A DNA stretch of 64,000 nt from Nostoc indistinguendum CM1-VF10 (GCA_019359215.1 JAHHHS010000004.1:1-64000); one strand, 5' to 3'. Counted from the first letter of the stretch, positions 18,642 through 28,832 are shown. Notes: a model not told the origin generated them from the letters alone. Program-made: numbers and translations.

Positions 18642-18719
18642 GCAAAAAACAGAGGGCAGAAGGGGAAAGCCTTATCCTATGTAGTTTTTCAGCATTTGCT
18701 TGGCTGCAATTTGTAACTT

Positions 18720-19502
18720 ATGAATACTATGAATAATCAAGAAAAGAGAATTCCAGAAGTGATTGCCCCAGAGGTACTAGAGTTAGCATCGCGCTACTAT
18801 GCCAATCACACCCAAAGTTACTCGGCTTCTGAGTTGGTGGCAGCAGCAGAGGAAGTTGATATTCCGGCTGAGTTTATTCAGCAAGCCATCCGAGATGTAC
18901 AGGCAAGGCACAAGCAACAACTTGAGGAACAAAACCACTTAAAGCATCTGCGCCAAAGATTACTGTTTTTTGGTGCAGGTATAGTAACTGCATTGGCTAT
19001 CTGGACTAGCTGGACTTATAACTCTATACAAAGCAGTAGCATCAGAACTGAAGCAGCTTGGGCGCAAGTAGAAAATCAACTCCAGCGACGTGCCGATTTA
19101 ATCCCCAACCTTGTGAATGTGACACAAGCTTATGCCAAACAAGAAAAAGAGTTAGTCTCTTTATTGGTGCGATCGCGTGAAGCTTATTTGCAAGCAGTTA
19201 CACCCAATGAAAAAGCTGCTGCTACGGTACAAATCAATCAAGCAATCAACGGCTTCCGCAATTATGCAGCCGCTAATCCCCAATTGCAATCTAACCAAAT
19301 GTTTATCAATCTTCAGTATGAGCTAGCGGGTACTGAAAATCGCCTAGCTGTAGAGCGAATGCGTTATAACCAAGCGGTACAAGCTCATAACCAAAAAATT
19401 TACAGTTTTCCCAACTCCCTTGTAACTAATATTTTTGGATTTCAAAAAAAGGAATTCTTCCAAGCTACAAATACTGATGTTCCCAAGATTCCAAGGGAAT
19501 AA
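18720..19502 (+). CDS. LemA-family membrane protein
   Basis: This 260-residue protein has an extra N-terminal helical part (1-80) rich in Ala and Glu. One transmembrane helix (about 83-100, LLFFGAGIVTALAIWTSW) is followed by the LemA helical bundle with QLQRRADLIPNLVNVTQAYA, the family signature. It lies 78 bp downstream of the TPM-domain gene on the same strand, the classic LemA/TPM pairing found across bacteria. The molecular role of LemA proteins is not established. The start at 18720 is followed by a second Met at codon 4, and either could serve. Confidence 0.85.
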   Translation: MNTMNNQEKRIPEVIAPEVLELASRYYANHTQSYSASELVAAAEEVDIPAEFIQQAIRDVQARHKQQLEEQNHLKHLRQRLLFFGAGIVTALAIWTSWTYNSIQSSSIRTEAAWAQVENQLQRRADLIPNLVNVTQAYAKQEKELVSLLVRSREAYLQAVTPNEKAAATVQINQAINGFRNYAAANPQLQSNQMFINLQYELAGTENRLAVERMRYNQAVQAHNQKIYSFPNSLVTNIFGFQKKEFFQATNTDVPKIPRE

Positions 19503-19665
19503 ATAGCGGTTCTATCGGCTCCTTTCTCTTTTGATACTGAAGCTTACCAATTAAGAAAACTTGGGGCAAGGCAAACGCACGGAATTTCTGAAACCATTGC
19601 TGGATAATAAGTCTGCTTGAAGAGATAGGATCTATTTAGAAAAATAAAATTTTAGGAGTAAACCT

Positions 19666-20286
19666 CTGTCTTTACAATTTATTACCGTTCCCCCTGAAAC
19701 TTATCAATCCCCCGCAGGCTTAATTGTCACTTTGCATGGTTGGGGAGCTAATGCTGAGGATGTAGCATCTTTGTTACCCTTGCTCAACTTACCTGATTAT
19801 CAGTTTGTATTACCCAACGCACCTTTTCCTTATCCTTATTCTCCTGTAGGGAAGGCATGGTATGACCTGCGGGTAGAGAATATGTATCAAGGATTGGCAG
19901 AAAGTCGGCAACTGCTAATAGATTTTTTGCAATCTTTAGAAAGTACCACTGGCGTACCTTTGTCACGTACCATTCTAAGTGGATTTTCTCAAGGTGGGGC
20001 AATGACTTTAGATGTCGGATCAAAATTGCCCCTAGCAGGTTTAGCTGTCATGAGTGGGTATTTACATCCTGATGCAGTAGCGGCAGATCAAAAAGGGATT
20101 CCGCCAACTTTAATTACCCACGGTAAATATGATGAAGTTGTTCCAATACAAGCTGCCTGGAAGGCACGAGAAACTGTAGAGTCTCTAGGAGTGGCGGTAA
20201 AATACCACGAATTTGACATGGGGCATGAAATAAATCCACAAACGTTAGAGGTGCTACGGAATTTTGTTGTAAATGTAAGTGGCTAG
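19666..20286 (+). CDS. Alpha/beta hydrolase, phospholipase/carboxylesterase family
   Basis: The 206-residue esterase-type protein has VTLHGWGANAED as the oxyanion-hole loop, LSGFSQGGAM as the nucleophile elbow with catalytic Ser, HGKYDEVVP with the Asp, and DMGHEI with the His. Family members hydrolyse acyl esters or thioesters. The N-terminal strand SLQFITVPPETYQSPAG lies upstream of the first possible TTG (19732). The best start is CTG at 19666, placed 7 nt after an AGGAG ribosome-binding site at 19654-19658. No ATG, GTG or TTG occurs in frame between that site and 19732, and starting at 19732 would delete the first beta strand. Confidence 0.85.
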   Translation: MSLQFITVPPETYQSPAGLIVTLHGWGANAEDVASLLPLLNLPDYQFVLPNAPFPYPYSPVGKAWYDLRVENMYQGLAESRQLLIDFLQSLESTTGVPLSRTILSGFSQGGAMTLDVGSKLPLAGLAVMSGYLHPDAVAADQKGIPPTLITHGKYDEVVPIQAAWKARETVESLGVAVKYHEFDMGHEINPQTLEVLRNFVVNVSG

Positions 20287-20440
20287 TCAGAATTACGAAT
20301 TTTTTATAAATTCTGGTATAAATGCTGAAAATTTTCACGAAATCAATGCTCTCTAATGAGTAATATATATAGGGTGGCTGCGTTCAGCGCAACTTAACCC
20401 ATGCTGAAGGCGAGTGCTGCATAAGGGAGGGGCGAGCATT

Positions 20441-20653
20441 ATGACAACTCTAAGCATTTCCAGGAAAGAAATTGCTGCCATGACTGCGGCAGAAGTAGAA
20501 GAACTGGCTACACGTCTCGATCTGGATAATTATAGCAATGCTTTTGAGGGTTTAAATGATTGGCATTTATTGCGAGCGATCGCATTTCAGCGTCCAGAGT
20601 TAGTTGAACCCTATATCTATCTCTTAGACTTGGAACCTTACGATGAAGCGTAG
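20441..20653 (+). CDS. DUF2555-family small cyanobacterial protein
   Basis: This 70-residue protein has conserved segments EIAAMTAAEVEELATRLDLD and LNDWHLLRAIAFQRPELVEP, the signature of DUF2555, a family known only from cyanobacteria and of unknown function. I start it at the ATG at 20441, preceded by GGGAGGGGCGAGC; an earlier in-frame start would add nine non-conserved residues. It lies about 100 bp upstream of coaBC on the same strand. Confidence 0.8.
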   Translation: MTTLSISRKEIAAMTAAEVEELATRLDLDNYSNAFEGLNDWHLLRAIAFQRPELVEPYIYLLDLEPYDEA

Positions 20654-20749
20654 TTGAGAGTTAGGGGTTAGGAGTTAGGAGTTAAGAGTTGGAAATTAAT
20701 ATTCGTAACTACTTGCTCCTAAATTCCTATTTACTCCTAACTTTTTACC

Positions 20750-21955
20750 ATGACTAATCCAAAATCGAACAAAGTTCTAATTGGTGTAGGTGGCGGTATC
20801 GCCGCCTACAAAATCTGTGAATTGGTTTCGAGGCTGTTTAAAACTGGGGTGGAAGTCCGAGTTATTCTCACCCGTTCAGCGCAAGAATTTATTACGCCTC
20901 TGACAATAGCCACCCTATCTCGTCATCCCGCCTACACAGATGATGATTTCTGGAAACCAACCCACTCTCGTCCTTTACACATTGAGTTGGGTGAATGGGC
21001 AGATGTCATGGTAATTGCCCCCTTGACGGCTAATACATTAGCAAAGTTAGCCTACGGCATGGCGGATAATTTACTCACCAATACCGTGCTGGCTTCTACC
21101 TGTCCCGTGCTGTTGGCACCCGCAATGAATACAGATATGTGGGAACAGCTATCGGTGCAACGAAATTGGCAACAGCTATTGATAGATAGCCGATATCATG
21201 GAATGAATACGGCATTGGGTTTATTAGCGTGCGATCGCATCGGTGCTGGTAGATTAGCAGAACCTCCAGAAATTTTGGCTTACATCCAATCGTTGTTACA
21301 CACTCAAGGTAAACGAAGTTTAGCTGGTAAACGAGTGTTAATTAGTGCTGGGGGAACGCGAGAATATCTTGACCCAGTTAGATTTATCAGTAATCCTTCC
21401 ACAGGTAAAATGGGATTAGCTTTAGCGCAAGCCGCACTTCACCGAGGGGCAAACGTCACCCTAGTACATGGCCCAGCCAATTGGAATGTACCATTAGGAG
21501 TGCAAGCAATTCCCGTCATTAGTGCCGAGCAAATGCAGCAGGCGATGCTGGAATATTTACCCAACGCTGATCTAATTGTCATGTCAGCAGCCGTAGCAGA
21601 TGTGAAGCCAAAAGATTATAGTACAGAGAAATTGCCCAAGCGATCGCTCCCCCAAGCCTTACCCCTGGAACCAGTACCGGATATAGTCGCCCAATTAGCA
21701 AAACTCAAACAGCCGCATCAGATATTAATTGGTTTTGCTGCACAAACTGGGAATATTGTCAAGCCTGCATTAGAAAAATTACAGAGTAAAAAACTTGATG
21801 CTATTGTTGCCAATCCCATCGATCAACCTGATAGTGGTTTTGGGAGCGATAATAATCAAGCGATATTTTTAGATAGTCAAGGTAATAAGCTAGCGATCGC
21901 ACCTTGTTCTAAATTAGAAATGGCCCATCATTTATTTGATTTTATCATCACTTGA
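20750..21955 (+). CDS. coaBC: Bifunctional phosphopantothenoylcysteine decarboxylase / phosphopantothenate-cysteine ligase
   Basis: The 401-residue enzyme of coenzyme A synthesis joins cysteine to 4'-phosphopantothenate (CoaB) and decarboxylates the product with FMN (CoaC). The CoaC half (1 to about 185) has [20 protein letters not shown], the FMN loop ADNLLTN and the substrate-binding motif PAMNTDMW. The CoaB half has [30 protein letters not shown] and the later KLPKRSL segment that positions the Lys of the acyl-cytidylate site. Motifs are complete and the length is normal. Confidence 0.96.
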   Translation: MTNPKSNKVLIGVGGGIAAYKICELVSRLFKTGVEVRVILTRSAQEFITPLTIATLSRHPAYTDDDFWKPTHSRPLHIELGEWADVMVIAPLTANTLAKLAYGMADNLLTNTVLASTCPVLLAPAMNTDMWEQLSVQRNWQQLLIDSRYHGMNTALGLLACDRIGAGRLAEPPEILAYIQSLLHTQGKRSLAGKRVLISAGGTREYLDPVRFISNPSTGKMGLALAQAALHRGANVTLVHGPANWNVPLGVQAIPVISAEQMQQAMLEYLPNADLIVMSAAVADVKPKDYSTEKLPKRSLPQALPLEPVPDIVAQLAKLKQPHQILIGFAAQTGNIVKPALEKLQSKKLDAIVANPIDQPDSGFGSDNNQAIFLDSQGNKLAIAPCSKLEMAHHLFDFIIT

Positions 21956-22530
21956 TATAGCGATTCTCATTTGAGTGAGGTACGCGGCATTATCCATTGG
22001 TAAGCTATTATGCCTTTAAATTACACAATCAGAACTTACGCATTGACAGGAATCTGACTATGTGTGTTCAAGCCACTTTGCAGTGGATGGCTTGGTAGTT
22101 ACTCTGATTGTCCATGCCCTCAATAGAGACAGTGTAAATTATCTATCTTTTCTCGCTGTCATTAATACATTCTTTGTCTCATTTGTCAATGCATAATTTC
22201 TGACAATAACTTATCAGGTTTGTTGACAGTTAACAGTCAGCAGTCAACAGTCATTAGATGGGCGATAGCTTATCAATTTAAGCCAACAGTCTCATTGAAT
22301 TTGCGGCTTAAGAAAAAATTAAGGATCTGAAACCCACGGAGGTGGGTTTTGTTTGTGTAGACGCGGTTTGTAACCGCCCTTTTAGCTTAAGTTGACAGGC
22401 ATGGGCATTGCCGTGTCCTTACAAGGAAACTACTACTTTGAATTGGGTATAACCCGTATGCTCTATGGCTTCAAGTCACTTTTGTAGATTTTACAATATA
22501 AGTAAGACATAAAAATAACGCTTCAATTAT
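21956..22530. other. Spacer with a terminator and repeat-like pieces
   Basis: The 575-bp spacer contains a compact hairpin at 22330-22350 (AAACCCACGGAGGTGGGTTTT), a likely intrinsic terminator. A block starting CTTAAGTTGACAGGCATGGG at 22386 is related to pieces near 2879 and 46089. I see no gene. The sequence upstream of 22531 is AT-rich and probably holds the promoter of the RemA-like gene. Confidence 0.5.
22330..22353 (+). terminator. Rho-independent terminator-like hairpin
   Basis: Arms AAACCCAC and GTGGGTTT around a four-base loop GGAG are followed by TTGTTTGT. The position 370 bp after coaBC is distant, so it may end a read-through transcript or a small RNA. Confidence 0.5.
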
Positions 22531-22887
22531 ATGAAAATACTCTCATCAGAACTAGTCCATTTGGGATTTGGCAAATATGTGCGTTCTGACCAAGTAACAG
22601 CAGTTATACCAATAGAAGAAGAGCGAGGCCCAGGGCGACGAACCTTTGTTCACGTTCAAGGGCAAAGCGATCCAATTATCGCCTCTCGCGCTGAAGATAC
22701 CATCATCCGTGATTTGGTACAGGAACCACGCGAAGTTACCCAAGCCCGTCAGCAGCAGGAAATTCTTCAAGATTTATTGGTTAATTTAGCTAATGTTAAT
22801 TCAACTGTGCGTCGAATTAACCGTGATGAAGGCAGTTTGGATCTTGATTTGTTAGAGCGACGAATTAAGCAAGTCCTTGAGAATTAA
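22531..22887 (+). CDS. RemA-like (DUF370) regulator
   Basis: The 118-residue protein has LVHLGFGKYVRSDQVTAVIP followed by RTFVHVQGQSDPIIASRAED, matching the RemA/DUF370 pattern of a short beta-rich DNA-binding domain with conserved GFG and a return strand naming the ligand Arg region. RemA activates biofilm matrix genes in Bacillus; in cyanobacteria the family is common but less studied. A helical C-terminal extension (80-118) is added here. The gene lies 37 bp upstream of the radical SAM gene and may be co-transcribed with it. Confidence 0.65.
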   Translation: MKILSSELVHLGFGKYVRSDQVTAVIPIEEERGPGRRTFVHVQGQSDPIIASRAEDTIIRDLVQEPREVTQARQQQEILQDLLVNLANVNSTVRRINRDEGSLDLDLLERRIKQVLEN

Positions 22888-22924
22888 TTGCAGAAGTCAG
22901 CAAACTAAATAACGGAGAAAGATA

Positions 22925-24013
22925 TTGCTGAATACCATTACAGACCAAGTTTCAGTATCAGATACACAAACAAGATCACCAAGGTTGTGGATACCTGAAC
23001 GGGTACTGTTTACACCTGCTGCCCTAGATGAGGATTGGGGGCAGCAGATTCTTAAACGTGTGCAGTCACTCAACTTACCAATAGAAGAACTATCACAGAA
23101 CCGTCTGAAGGGACTGCGTGGTGAGTCTGAGCGGGATACTTACAACATCGCCAAGCGTACCTTAGCGGTGGTTACTGCACCACCCAGTTCTTTTAAACTG
23201 AGTCCCATTCCACCCTCTGCGGATTGGCAGTTTCACCTTGCCGAAGGTTGTCCGGCTCACTGTCAATACTGCTACCTAGCGGGTAGCTTGTCGGGGCCAC
23301 CTGTAATTCGCGCTTTTGCCAATTTACCGCAGATATTAGAGAACTTAGCGAACTACGAGCAACAGGGGAAAACCACAAGTTTTGAAGTTAGCTGTTACAC
23401 CGACCCATTGGGTATTGAGCATTTAACTGGAAGTCTTGCTGAATGTATCCGTTACTTTGGCACTCGTACCGATGCACATCTACGTTGGGTATCGAAGTTT
23501 GATGCTGTGGATGGATTACTCGATTTACCACACAATGGGCATACTCGCTGTCGGATGAGCGTTAATGCTGCACCGATTTCTGGTAAGTTTGAAGGTGGCA
23601 CGGCATCCGTAGCATCTAGACTGAATGCATTGCGACGGTTGGCGTTACCACAAGAGCGTGGCGGTGGCGGTTATCCAGTAGGCTTGGTTATCGCGCCAAT
23701 TATGCCGATAGATGATTGGCAGATGCACTATAGTTCTTTGTTTGACCAGATAAACGAGGCGCTGGATTTTGACTGTGACCTTACCATTGAGTTAATCTCG
23801 CATCGGTTCACACCTGGGTCAAAAGAAGTGTTACAAACTTGGTATCCGCAATCCAAATTAGAGATGGATGAAGCAAAACGTAGTGTCAAGCGTAATAAGT
23901 TTGGCGGGACGAAGTACGTTTATGAGAAAGACATAATGAAGGCGTTACGTAGCTTTTTTGAGAGTGAGATTAGTAGGCGCTTTCCAAATGCTGAAGTTCT
24001 TTATTGGACTTAG
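22925..24013 (+). CDS. Spore photoproduct lyase-like (SPL) radical SAM protein
   Basis: The 362-residue protein contains AEGCPAHCQYCYLAGSLSG, a CxxxCxxC cluster motif for a [4Fe-4S] radical SAM site. The rest matches the SPL-type family (FEVSCYTDPLGIEHLTGSLA, and ELISHRFTPGSKEVLQTWYP). True spore photoproduct lyase repairs 5-thyminyl-5,6-dihydrothymine in spores. Cyanobacteria do not make endospores, so the substrate here is open, though UV repair is an attractive guess. The TTG start at 22925 follows GGAG (22913-22916) at normal spacing. Confidence 0.85.
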   Translation: MLNTITDQVSVSDTQTRSPRLWIPERVLFTPAALDEDWGQQILKRVQSLNLPIEELSQNRLKGLRGESERDTYNIAKRTLAVVTAPPSSFKLSPIPPSADWQFHLAEGCPAHCQYCYLAGSLSGPPVIRAFANLPQILENLANYEQQGKTTSFEVSCYTDPLGIEHLTGSLAECIRYFGTRTDAHLRWVSKFDAVDGLLDLPHNGHTRCRMSVNAAPISGKFEGGTASVASRLNALRRLALPQERGGGGYPVGLVIAPIMPIDDWQMHYSSLFDQINEALDFDCDLTIELISHRFTPGSKEVLQTWYPQSKLEMDEAKRSVKRNKFGGTKYVYEKDIMKALRSFFESEISRRFPNAEVLYWT

Positions 24014-24375
24014 GAGACTACTCCGCTCAAATACAGTTTTAACAAATTAATTATCGGGCAAGAGAGCGATTGATATATTATGCGATCGCTCTTTTTTCCA
24101 ATTGCTCAAAAGCTGGTGCGTTAGGCTAAAGCCGTAACACACCCTAACTTTTGATTTACTTTATAAATGCTCTCTTACCTTTGAAACCTACTAATGCATC
24201 AAGCCAAAATCTACTGTAAGAGCTATTGCAACTTCGACTTGCCCGATGCCTAGGTTGGGCTACGTCCACTCAAAGGGGGATAATTTGGGCAGACTACAGG
24301 CGGCGTTATACATTAATAAGTGTATCTGCAATACCGGACTTGTTCTGGCTTAGTCTCAATAGCAAAGGTTTGGAG

Positions 24376-25857
24376 ATGTTTACTTTATCAGAAACTTCTA
24401 TCCTGGCGGCAATCCTACTGTTAGCTTTAGGCATTTTGGGCTGGGGCTTTTATCGCGCCAGACCTTTTGGTAAACTGGGAATCTTAGCCTGGTTACAGTC
24501 GGTGGTGTTGATGACTCCCTGGCTCCTATTTTTTGGATTGTTTGCCGCAGGGATTTACATCAATATAGCGGGTATATTGTTCTTAGTAGTGACTTCCGCA
24601 GGATTGTACATCTACTTAGGCAGCCAGTTACGCGCAGCTGGGCAAGATGCCATCCTTAAGCAACGCGCAACAGAAAGAATCGCCGCTGATTCTTTACTTG
24701 AAGCAAAATCTTCACAACCAACAACAGCAGAACTGAAACCGGAGATCCCGCCGATACCAGAAGAAGACTTAAATGTAGTTAAAGGTATTTTCGGTATCGA
24801 TACGTTTTTTGCTACAGAAACGATCGCTTACCAAGATGGAGCGATTTTCAAAGGCAATTTGCGGGGAGAACCAGAAGAGACTCACAATCGTCTAACTGCA
24901 AGTTTGCAGCAACGCCTTGGCAATCAATATCGCCTGTTTTTAGTGGAAAATACAGATGGCAAACCAGTGGTGATTGTCCTGCCGAGTCGCAATGATCCCC
25001 GGCCAATGTTGTTATCGCAAAAAGCTTTTGCAGGTATTCTGTTGGTAGCGACCATTGCCACAAGTCTAGAAGCTGCGGGATTACTACTGAATTTTGATTT
25101 CTTTGCCAATCCAGGGCGGTTTCAAGAAGCTTTGCCCATAGGCGCTGGGATATTTGCGATTTTAGTAGTTCACGAAATCGGTCATTGGTTACTTGCCCAG
25201 CATCACAAAATTCGCCTTAGCTGGCCCTTCTTTTTACCAGCTGTGCAAATTGGTTCCTTTGGTGCAATTACCCGCTTTGAATCTTTGTTACCCAACCGCA
25301 AGGTATTATTTGATATCGCCTTGGCAGGGCCAGCCGCAGGTGGTATTGTCTCTTTGTTAATGCTGGTGACGGGCTTGCTGCTTTCCCACCCAGGTAGTTT
25401 ATTTCAATTGCCCAATCAGTTTTTCCAAGGGTCGATTTTGGTGGGAAGTTTGGCGCGAGTTGTCCTTGGTTCGGCGTTGCAGTCGTCCCTGGTAAGTGTT
25501 CATCCTTTAGTGGTGATTGGTTGGTTGGGGTTAGTTATCACAGCTTTAAACTTAATGCCCGCAGGACAACTAGATGGTGGGCGCATAGTCCAGGCGATTT
25601 ATGGACGCAAAACCGCAGGACGGGCAACGATCGCAACTTTAATTTTACTGGCGTTAGTGTCTCTCGGTAATACTCTTGCCATGTACTGGGCGATCGTGAT
25701 TTTCTTTTTGCAACGAGATCAAGAACGCCCTAGCTTAAATGAAGTCACTGAACCTGATGATGCTAGAGCTGCTTTGGGGCTTTTGGCTCTATTCTTGATG
25801 ATTACCACGCTTCTACCCCTGACTCCTGGCTTGGCTGGGCGTTTGGGAATAGGATAG
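24376..25857 (+). CDS. Site-2 protease family M50 (EGY-like) intramembrane metalloprotease
   Basis: From ATG 24376 the product has 493 residues. The ATG fits the family start (a hydrophobic helix directly after MFTLSETS); an upstream TTG would add about 50 non-conserved residues. Two N-terminal helices precede a soluble region (100-210) with VKGIFGIDTFFATETI, typical of EGY proteins. The zinc site is VVHEIGHWLLAQHH (HExxH, near residue 265) with NLMPAGQLDGGR (near 392). About eight membrane helices are predicted. S2P enzymes cleave membrane-bound regulators. The plant homologue EGY1 acts in chloroplast development; the cyanobacterial substrate is unknown. Confidence 0.88.
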   Translation: MFTLSETSILAAILLLALGILGWGFYRARPFGKLGILAWLQSVVLMTPWLLFFGLFAAGIYINIAGILFLVVTSAGLYIYLGSQLRAAGQDAILKQRATERIAADSLLEAKSSQPTTAELKPEIPPIPEEDLNVVKGIFGIDTFFATETIAYQDGAIFKGNLRGEPEETHNRLTASLQQRLGNQYRLFLVENTDGKPVVIVLPSRNDPRPMLLSQKAFAGILLVATIATSLEAAGLLLNFDFFANPGRFQEALPIGAGIFAILVVHEIGHWLLAQHHKIRLSWPFFLPAVQIGSFGAITRFESLLPNRKVLFDIALAGPAAGGIVSLLMLVTGLLLSHPGSLFQLPNQFFQGSILVGSLARVVLGSALQSSLVSVHPLVVIGWLGLVITALNLMPAGQLDGGRIVQAIYGRKTAGRATIATLILLALVSLGNTLAMYWAIVIFFLQRDQERPSLNEVTEPDDARAALGLLALFLMITTLLPLTPGLAGRLGIG

Positions 25858-25952
25858 TGCTTATGGAGCCTACACCCAAACATTGTTAAATGATTGTTGG
25901 TGAACCTTCGCTTAAATTAAGCGAGGTGTTCACCGACAGCTTATGAAGAAAA

Positions 25953-27215
25953 TTAACTAAATGGTTTCCAACCTGCAAGCAAATTGGGGTAAGCCGTTGG
26001 TGTAGGGAAAATCTTCTGGAAGGCAGTTTGACGCTCTTGAGGCTTTTCTTTGCTCATGTTCCAGAGGGTTTCATAAAAAAAGAAAGAGACTCCAGCAAAA
26101 TTGCGCTCGCGTACTTTTTGCACTTGTGTCTGAATCTGTTGCATCAGTACAGATCGATTTTTCAACCCAGCCAGAATACCCACACTCACTGGAATATGGC
26201 TCTTAGCTGCTTTCACTTCTGGATATTCTAATTCGCTAACAAAAACATTCAAATCATCACGATATATCTGCAAAACTAAGTCTTCAATGATTCCCATCCT
26301 TTCCCATTTCTGCCAGTCTGCTAAAAAGTACTCATAGGAAAAACGTTGAGGATTAGGAGCAACGGAAACCAGGCAATTTTTTTTAGTAGCTTTAACGGCT
26401 GTAAATACCCGCTTCATAAACTCGGTAATTTTATTAGCTCTCCAGCGCACCCATTCTGGATCTTTAAAGTTTTTGGAGGGAGCTTTACCACGGTGTTCTT
26501 TTTTGTAAAGTGCCACTGTATAGGCATCGTACCCTAATTCTGATGGTAAGCCAAAATGGTCATCAAATTGAATACCATCAATATTGTAGTTTCTGACAAT
26601 TTCAACAATTAAATCTTGAATAAATTGTTGTACTTCTGGACGGAAAGGATTTAGCCAAACACGATTATGCGTCCCTTCTTTAACAATCCGAGTCCCGTCG
26701 CTGCGACTGGTGAGCCATTGGGGACGATTTTTAGCTAATAGAGAATCTGCTGGTGCCATGAAGCCAAATTCAAACCAGGGAATCACTGTTAACCCTTTTT
26801 GATGTCCTACATCAACAATTTCTTTGAGGATATCTCGCCCTTTTAAACCGGGTGTAGGATCGAGCGATCGCCCAATAACTTTTTGTGCAACCTTGCTGGG
26901 ATACAATGTATATCCCCAATTCCAAACCGCCGGATATATGGTGTTAAAATTAAGTTCGTCAAGGCGTTGCAAAGATCCCTTGAGGCGATCGCGCTCAAAT
27001 AGCACATCACTATCAATATTTGTTAACCATACTCCTCTTAACTCAGATGCTGGCGTTTGCGGCAGGTTAATCTGAGCGTTCAATGGGAACGATAGCATCA
27101 CCGTAGCTACCACACTCAAGGTAGCTATAACGGCAAACAAAAGAGACTTTTTGCTTTGGGGAGTATTCCACCAAAAAGGAAACTCAGCACACCACTTTAC
27201 AAACCTTTTCATCAT
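25953..27215 (-). CDS. GHL10-family glycosidase-like protein (YngK type), exported
   Basis: The 420-residue protein has an N-terminal membrane anchor or signal peptide (about 25-48, LLFAVIATLSVVATVMLSFP). A TIM-barrel domain of the GHL10/DUF187 type follows, with ELRGVWLTNIDSDVLFER, TIYPAVWNWGYTLYPS, IPWFEFGFM and GIQFDDHFGLP. The last of these carries the Asp pair used in related glycosidases. Members are thought to act on wall or exopolysaccharide glycans, but no substrate is assigned. It likely works in the periplasm or at the cell surface. No operon partner is evident. Confidence 0.85.
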   Translation of the reverse strand: MMKRFVKWCAEFPFWWNTPQSKKSLLFAVIATLSVVATVMLSFPLNAQINLPQTPASELRGVWLTNIDSDVLFERDRLKGSLQRLDELNFNTIYPAVWNWGYTLYPSKVAQKVIGRSLDPTPGLKGRDILKEIVDVGHQKGLTVIPWFEFGFMAPADSLLAKNRPQWLTSRSDGTRIVKEGTHNRVWLNPFRPEVQQFIQDLIVEIVRNYNIDGIQFDDHFGLPSELGYDAYTVALYKKEHRGKAPSKNFKDPEWVRWRANKITEFMKRVFTAVKATKKNCLVSVAPNPQRFSYEYFLADWQKWERMGIIEDLVLQIYRDDLNVFVSELEYPEVKAAKSHIPVSVGILAGLKNRSVLMQQIQTQVQKVRERNFAGVSFFFYETLWNMSKEKPQERQTAFQKIFPTPTAYPNLLAGWKPFS

Positions 27216-27311
27216 TTGCTACAAACATCATCAAAATTATGAACAATCAGCATAAATAGCGATCGTTTCGATTGTAATCGCTAAAACAATCGCTATTCAT
27301 GCTGAGGTTTA

Positions 27312-28211
27312 TTATTTGGCGCTGGCTATGAGTTGATTCCAGGCTTTGACTGCTGCTTGTAAATTCTTTGGCAGTTTATTTTGAGAAATATCGTTATACT
27401 CAACCGTACCCTCTTGGCTAGTAAGAGTGTAAGTAATAAAATCAGCAGAACCACTGGGGGCTGGGTACCTCAGATTTTTGAATTTACTAAATTGAGAACG
27501 TTTTAGCGATCGCACAAATTGTTGCACCTGTTGCACAGGAACGCGGCGAACACTACGTTCAGAATCATTGGCATCACCAATCCGTACCCGAATTAATTGT
27601 CCATCTTTGAGTAAAACAGTCTCGTAGGTTCTGCCAATAAAACCACCACTGGAAATTTCTCGAAATACTACATATCCAGGTAACGGTGGTGGTAACTCGC
27701 TGACTGGAATTTGCACAGGGGCCAGTGGACTTGAGCTAGCCTTTTCATTCAGCCTGAGTGCGGAACCTGTTTGATTGGTATGATAAACTAGGGTTTGGTC
27801 ACCAATGCCTACAACCACCCGCCAACCCGTTACCAAAGCTTGGCTACAGAATTCATCAGCATTAGCTAATTCTAAACAGCCATCTCTCCAAGTCTGCTGT
27901 TGAGCCTCAATGATTGTTAGCTGAGAAATTGGCTGTTGCAAACGTTTAGAGGCGGCTTGTAAAACAGCATTTTTTACAGATGCGGGTAATGTATCTGACA
28001 CCGCATTAGCTACTGGACGTGGTAAGCCGTTTGGTTTAATACTTTCTTTGAGAACTTCATTGCTTGTTTCTAGCGATAATTTCGCAGAAGCGCCCGTAGC
28101 ACCTTTGATAAGTGTTAAACCGCTAGCAACAGACAAAATTCCAGTCAGAATCAAAGCAGCGAAAATTCGCGTTTGATTGGCGTTAAAGTAGTTTTTCAGC
28201 ATGAATTTCAT
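27312..28211 (-). CDS. Exported cyanobacterial protein of unknown function
   Basis: I start this at codon ATG 28211 (MKFMLKNYFNANQTRIFAAL), which opens directly onto a membrane helix or signal peptide (residues 14-36); an upstream Met would add 13 residues. The product has 299 residues. The middle carries QTWRDGCLELANADEFCSQA and GWRVVVGIGDQTLVYHTNQT, a small domain repeatedly found in cyanobacterial exported proteins and recalling protease-inhibitor-like folds with two Cys. The C-terminal part (about 180-299) includes GFIGRTYETVLLKDGQLIRV and is unassigned. I infer only envelope location. Confidence 0.6.
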   Translation of the reverse strand: MKFMLKNYFNANQTRIFAALILTGILSVASGLTLIKGATGASAKLSLETSNEVLKESIKPNGLPRPVANAVSDTLPASVKNAVLQAASKRLQQPISQLTIIEAQQQTWRDGCLELANADEFCSQALVTGWRVVVGIGDQTLVYHTNQTGSALRLNEKASSSPLAPVQIPVSELPPPLPGYVVFREISSGGFIGRTYETVLLKDGQLIRVRIGDANDSERSVRRVPVQQVQQFVRSLKRSQFSKFKNLRYPAPSGSADFITYTLTSQEGTVEYNDISQNKLPKNLQAAVKAWNQLIASAK

Positions 28212-28250
28212 AGTAAGATAGGAATCTTTGCTAAGAGTTATATAACTCAT

Positions 28251-28832
28251 AAATACTATCTAGTCACTAATAGATAATAAAGTATATAATTCCAGAAATT
28301 CGCCAGTTGGAATTAACTTAGTACCTGTCTTCTGACACAGATATAAAAACAAAGACGCTAACGTACTGATTTTTTGTTCCTTGTAGCGATTTTTTCTGTA
28401 CTTTACCTATGCGGGAACCGTTATATATAGGACTCATATTTGATTTTTGAACAAAACTTTAGTACACCTTTATTTCTTCTTCCTAGTCCCCAGTCCCTTA
28501 CCTCTACGAGTGATTCAGAAATCAAATCGGATTGCTATAGAAATTTCGGATTAAAATGCACTCAATCAAAACGCCCTATAGCCCAACGACAATCAAGCAA
28601 TAACTCAGAAGCTCATCAAACTTCATTATTATGAACAGTTTGTTGGAGAAGAGAATCCACACTGCTGTTTAAAAAAATAGCTTGCCAGTAAAGCTTACAA
28701 TGCTTTTGCGTAACTCTGGTAAGTGAGGGTTTAATAAAAGTAATTTTATAAAATAATGTGACAAAATGTAGCTTAAATTTTCCTTGACTCAAACCAGTGT
28801 ATACAATATTTTGCAAGTAATTTCAGCCAATA
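28251..28832. other. Spacer with no recognisable gene
   Basis: The region is AT-rich, with no reading frame showing protein-family likeness on either strand. A poly-pyrimidine stretch near 28470-28500 is of the simple kind common in these spacers. The promoters for the two flanking minus-strand genes are presumably split between here and the neighbouring spacers. Confidence 0.4.
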
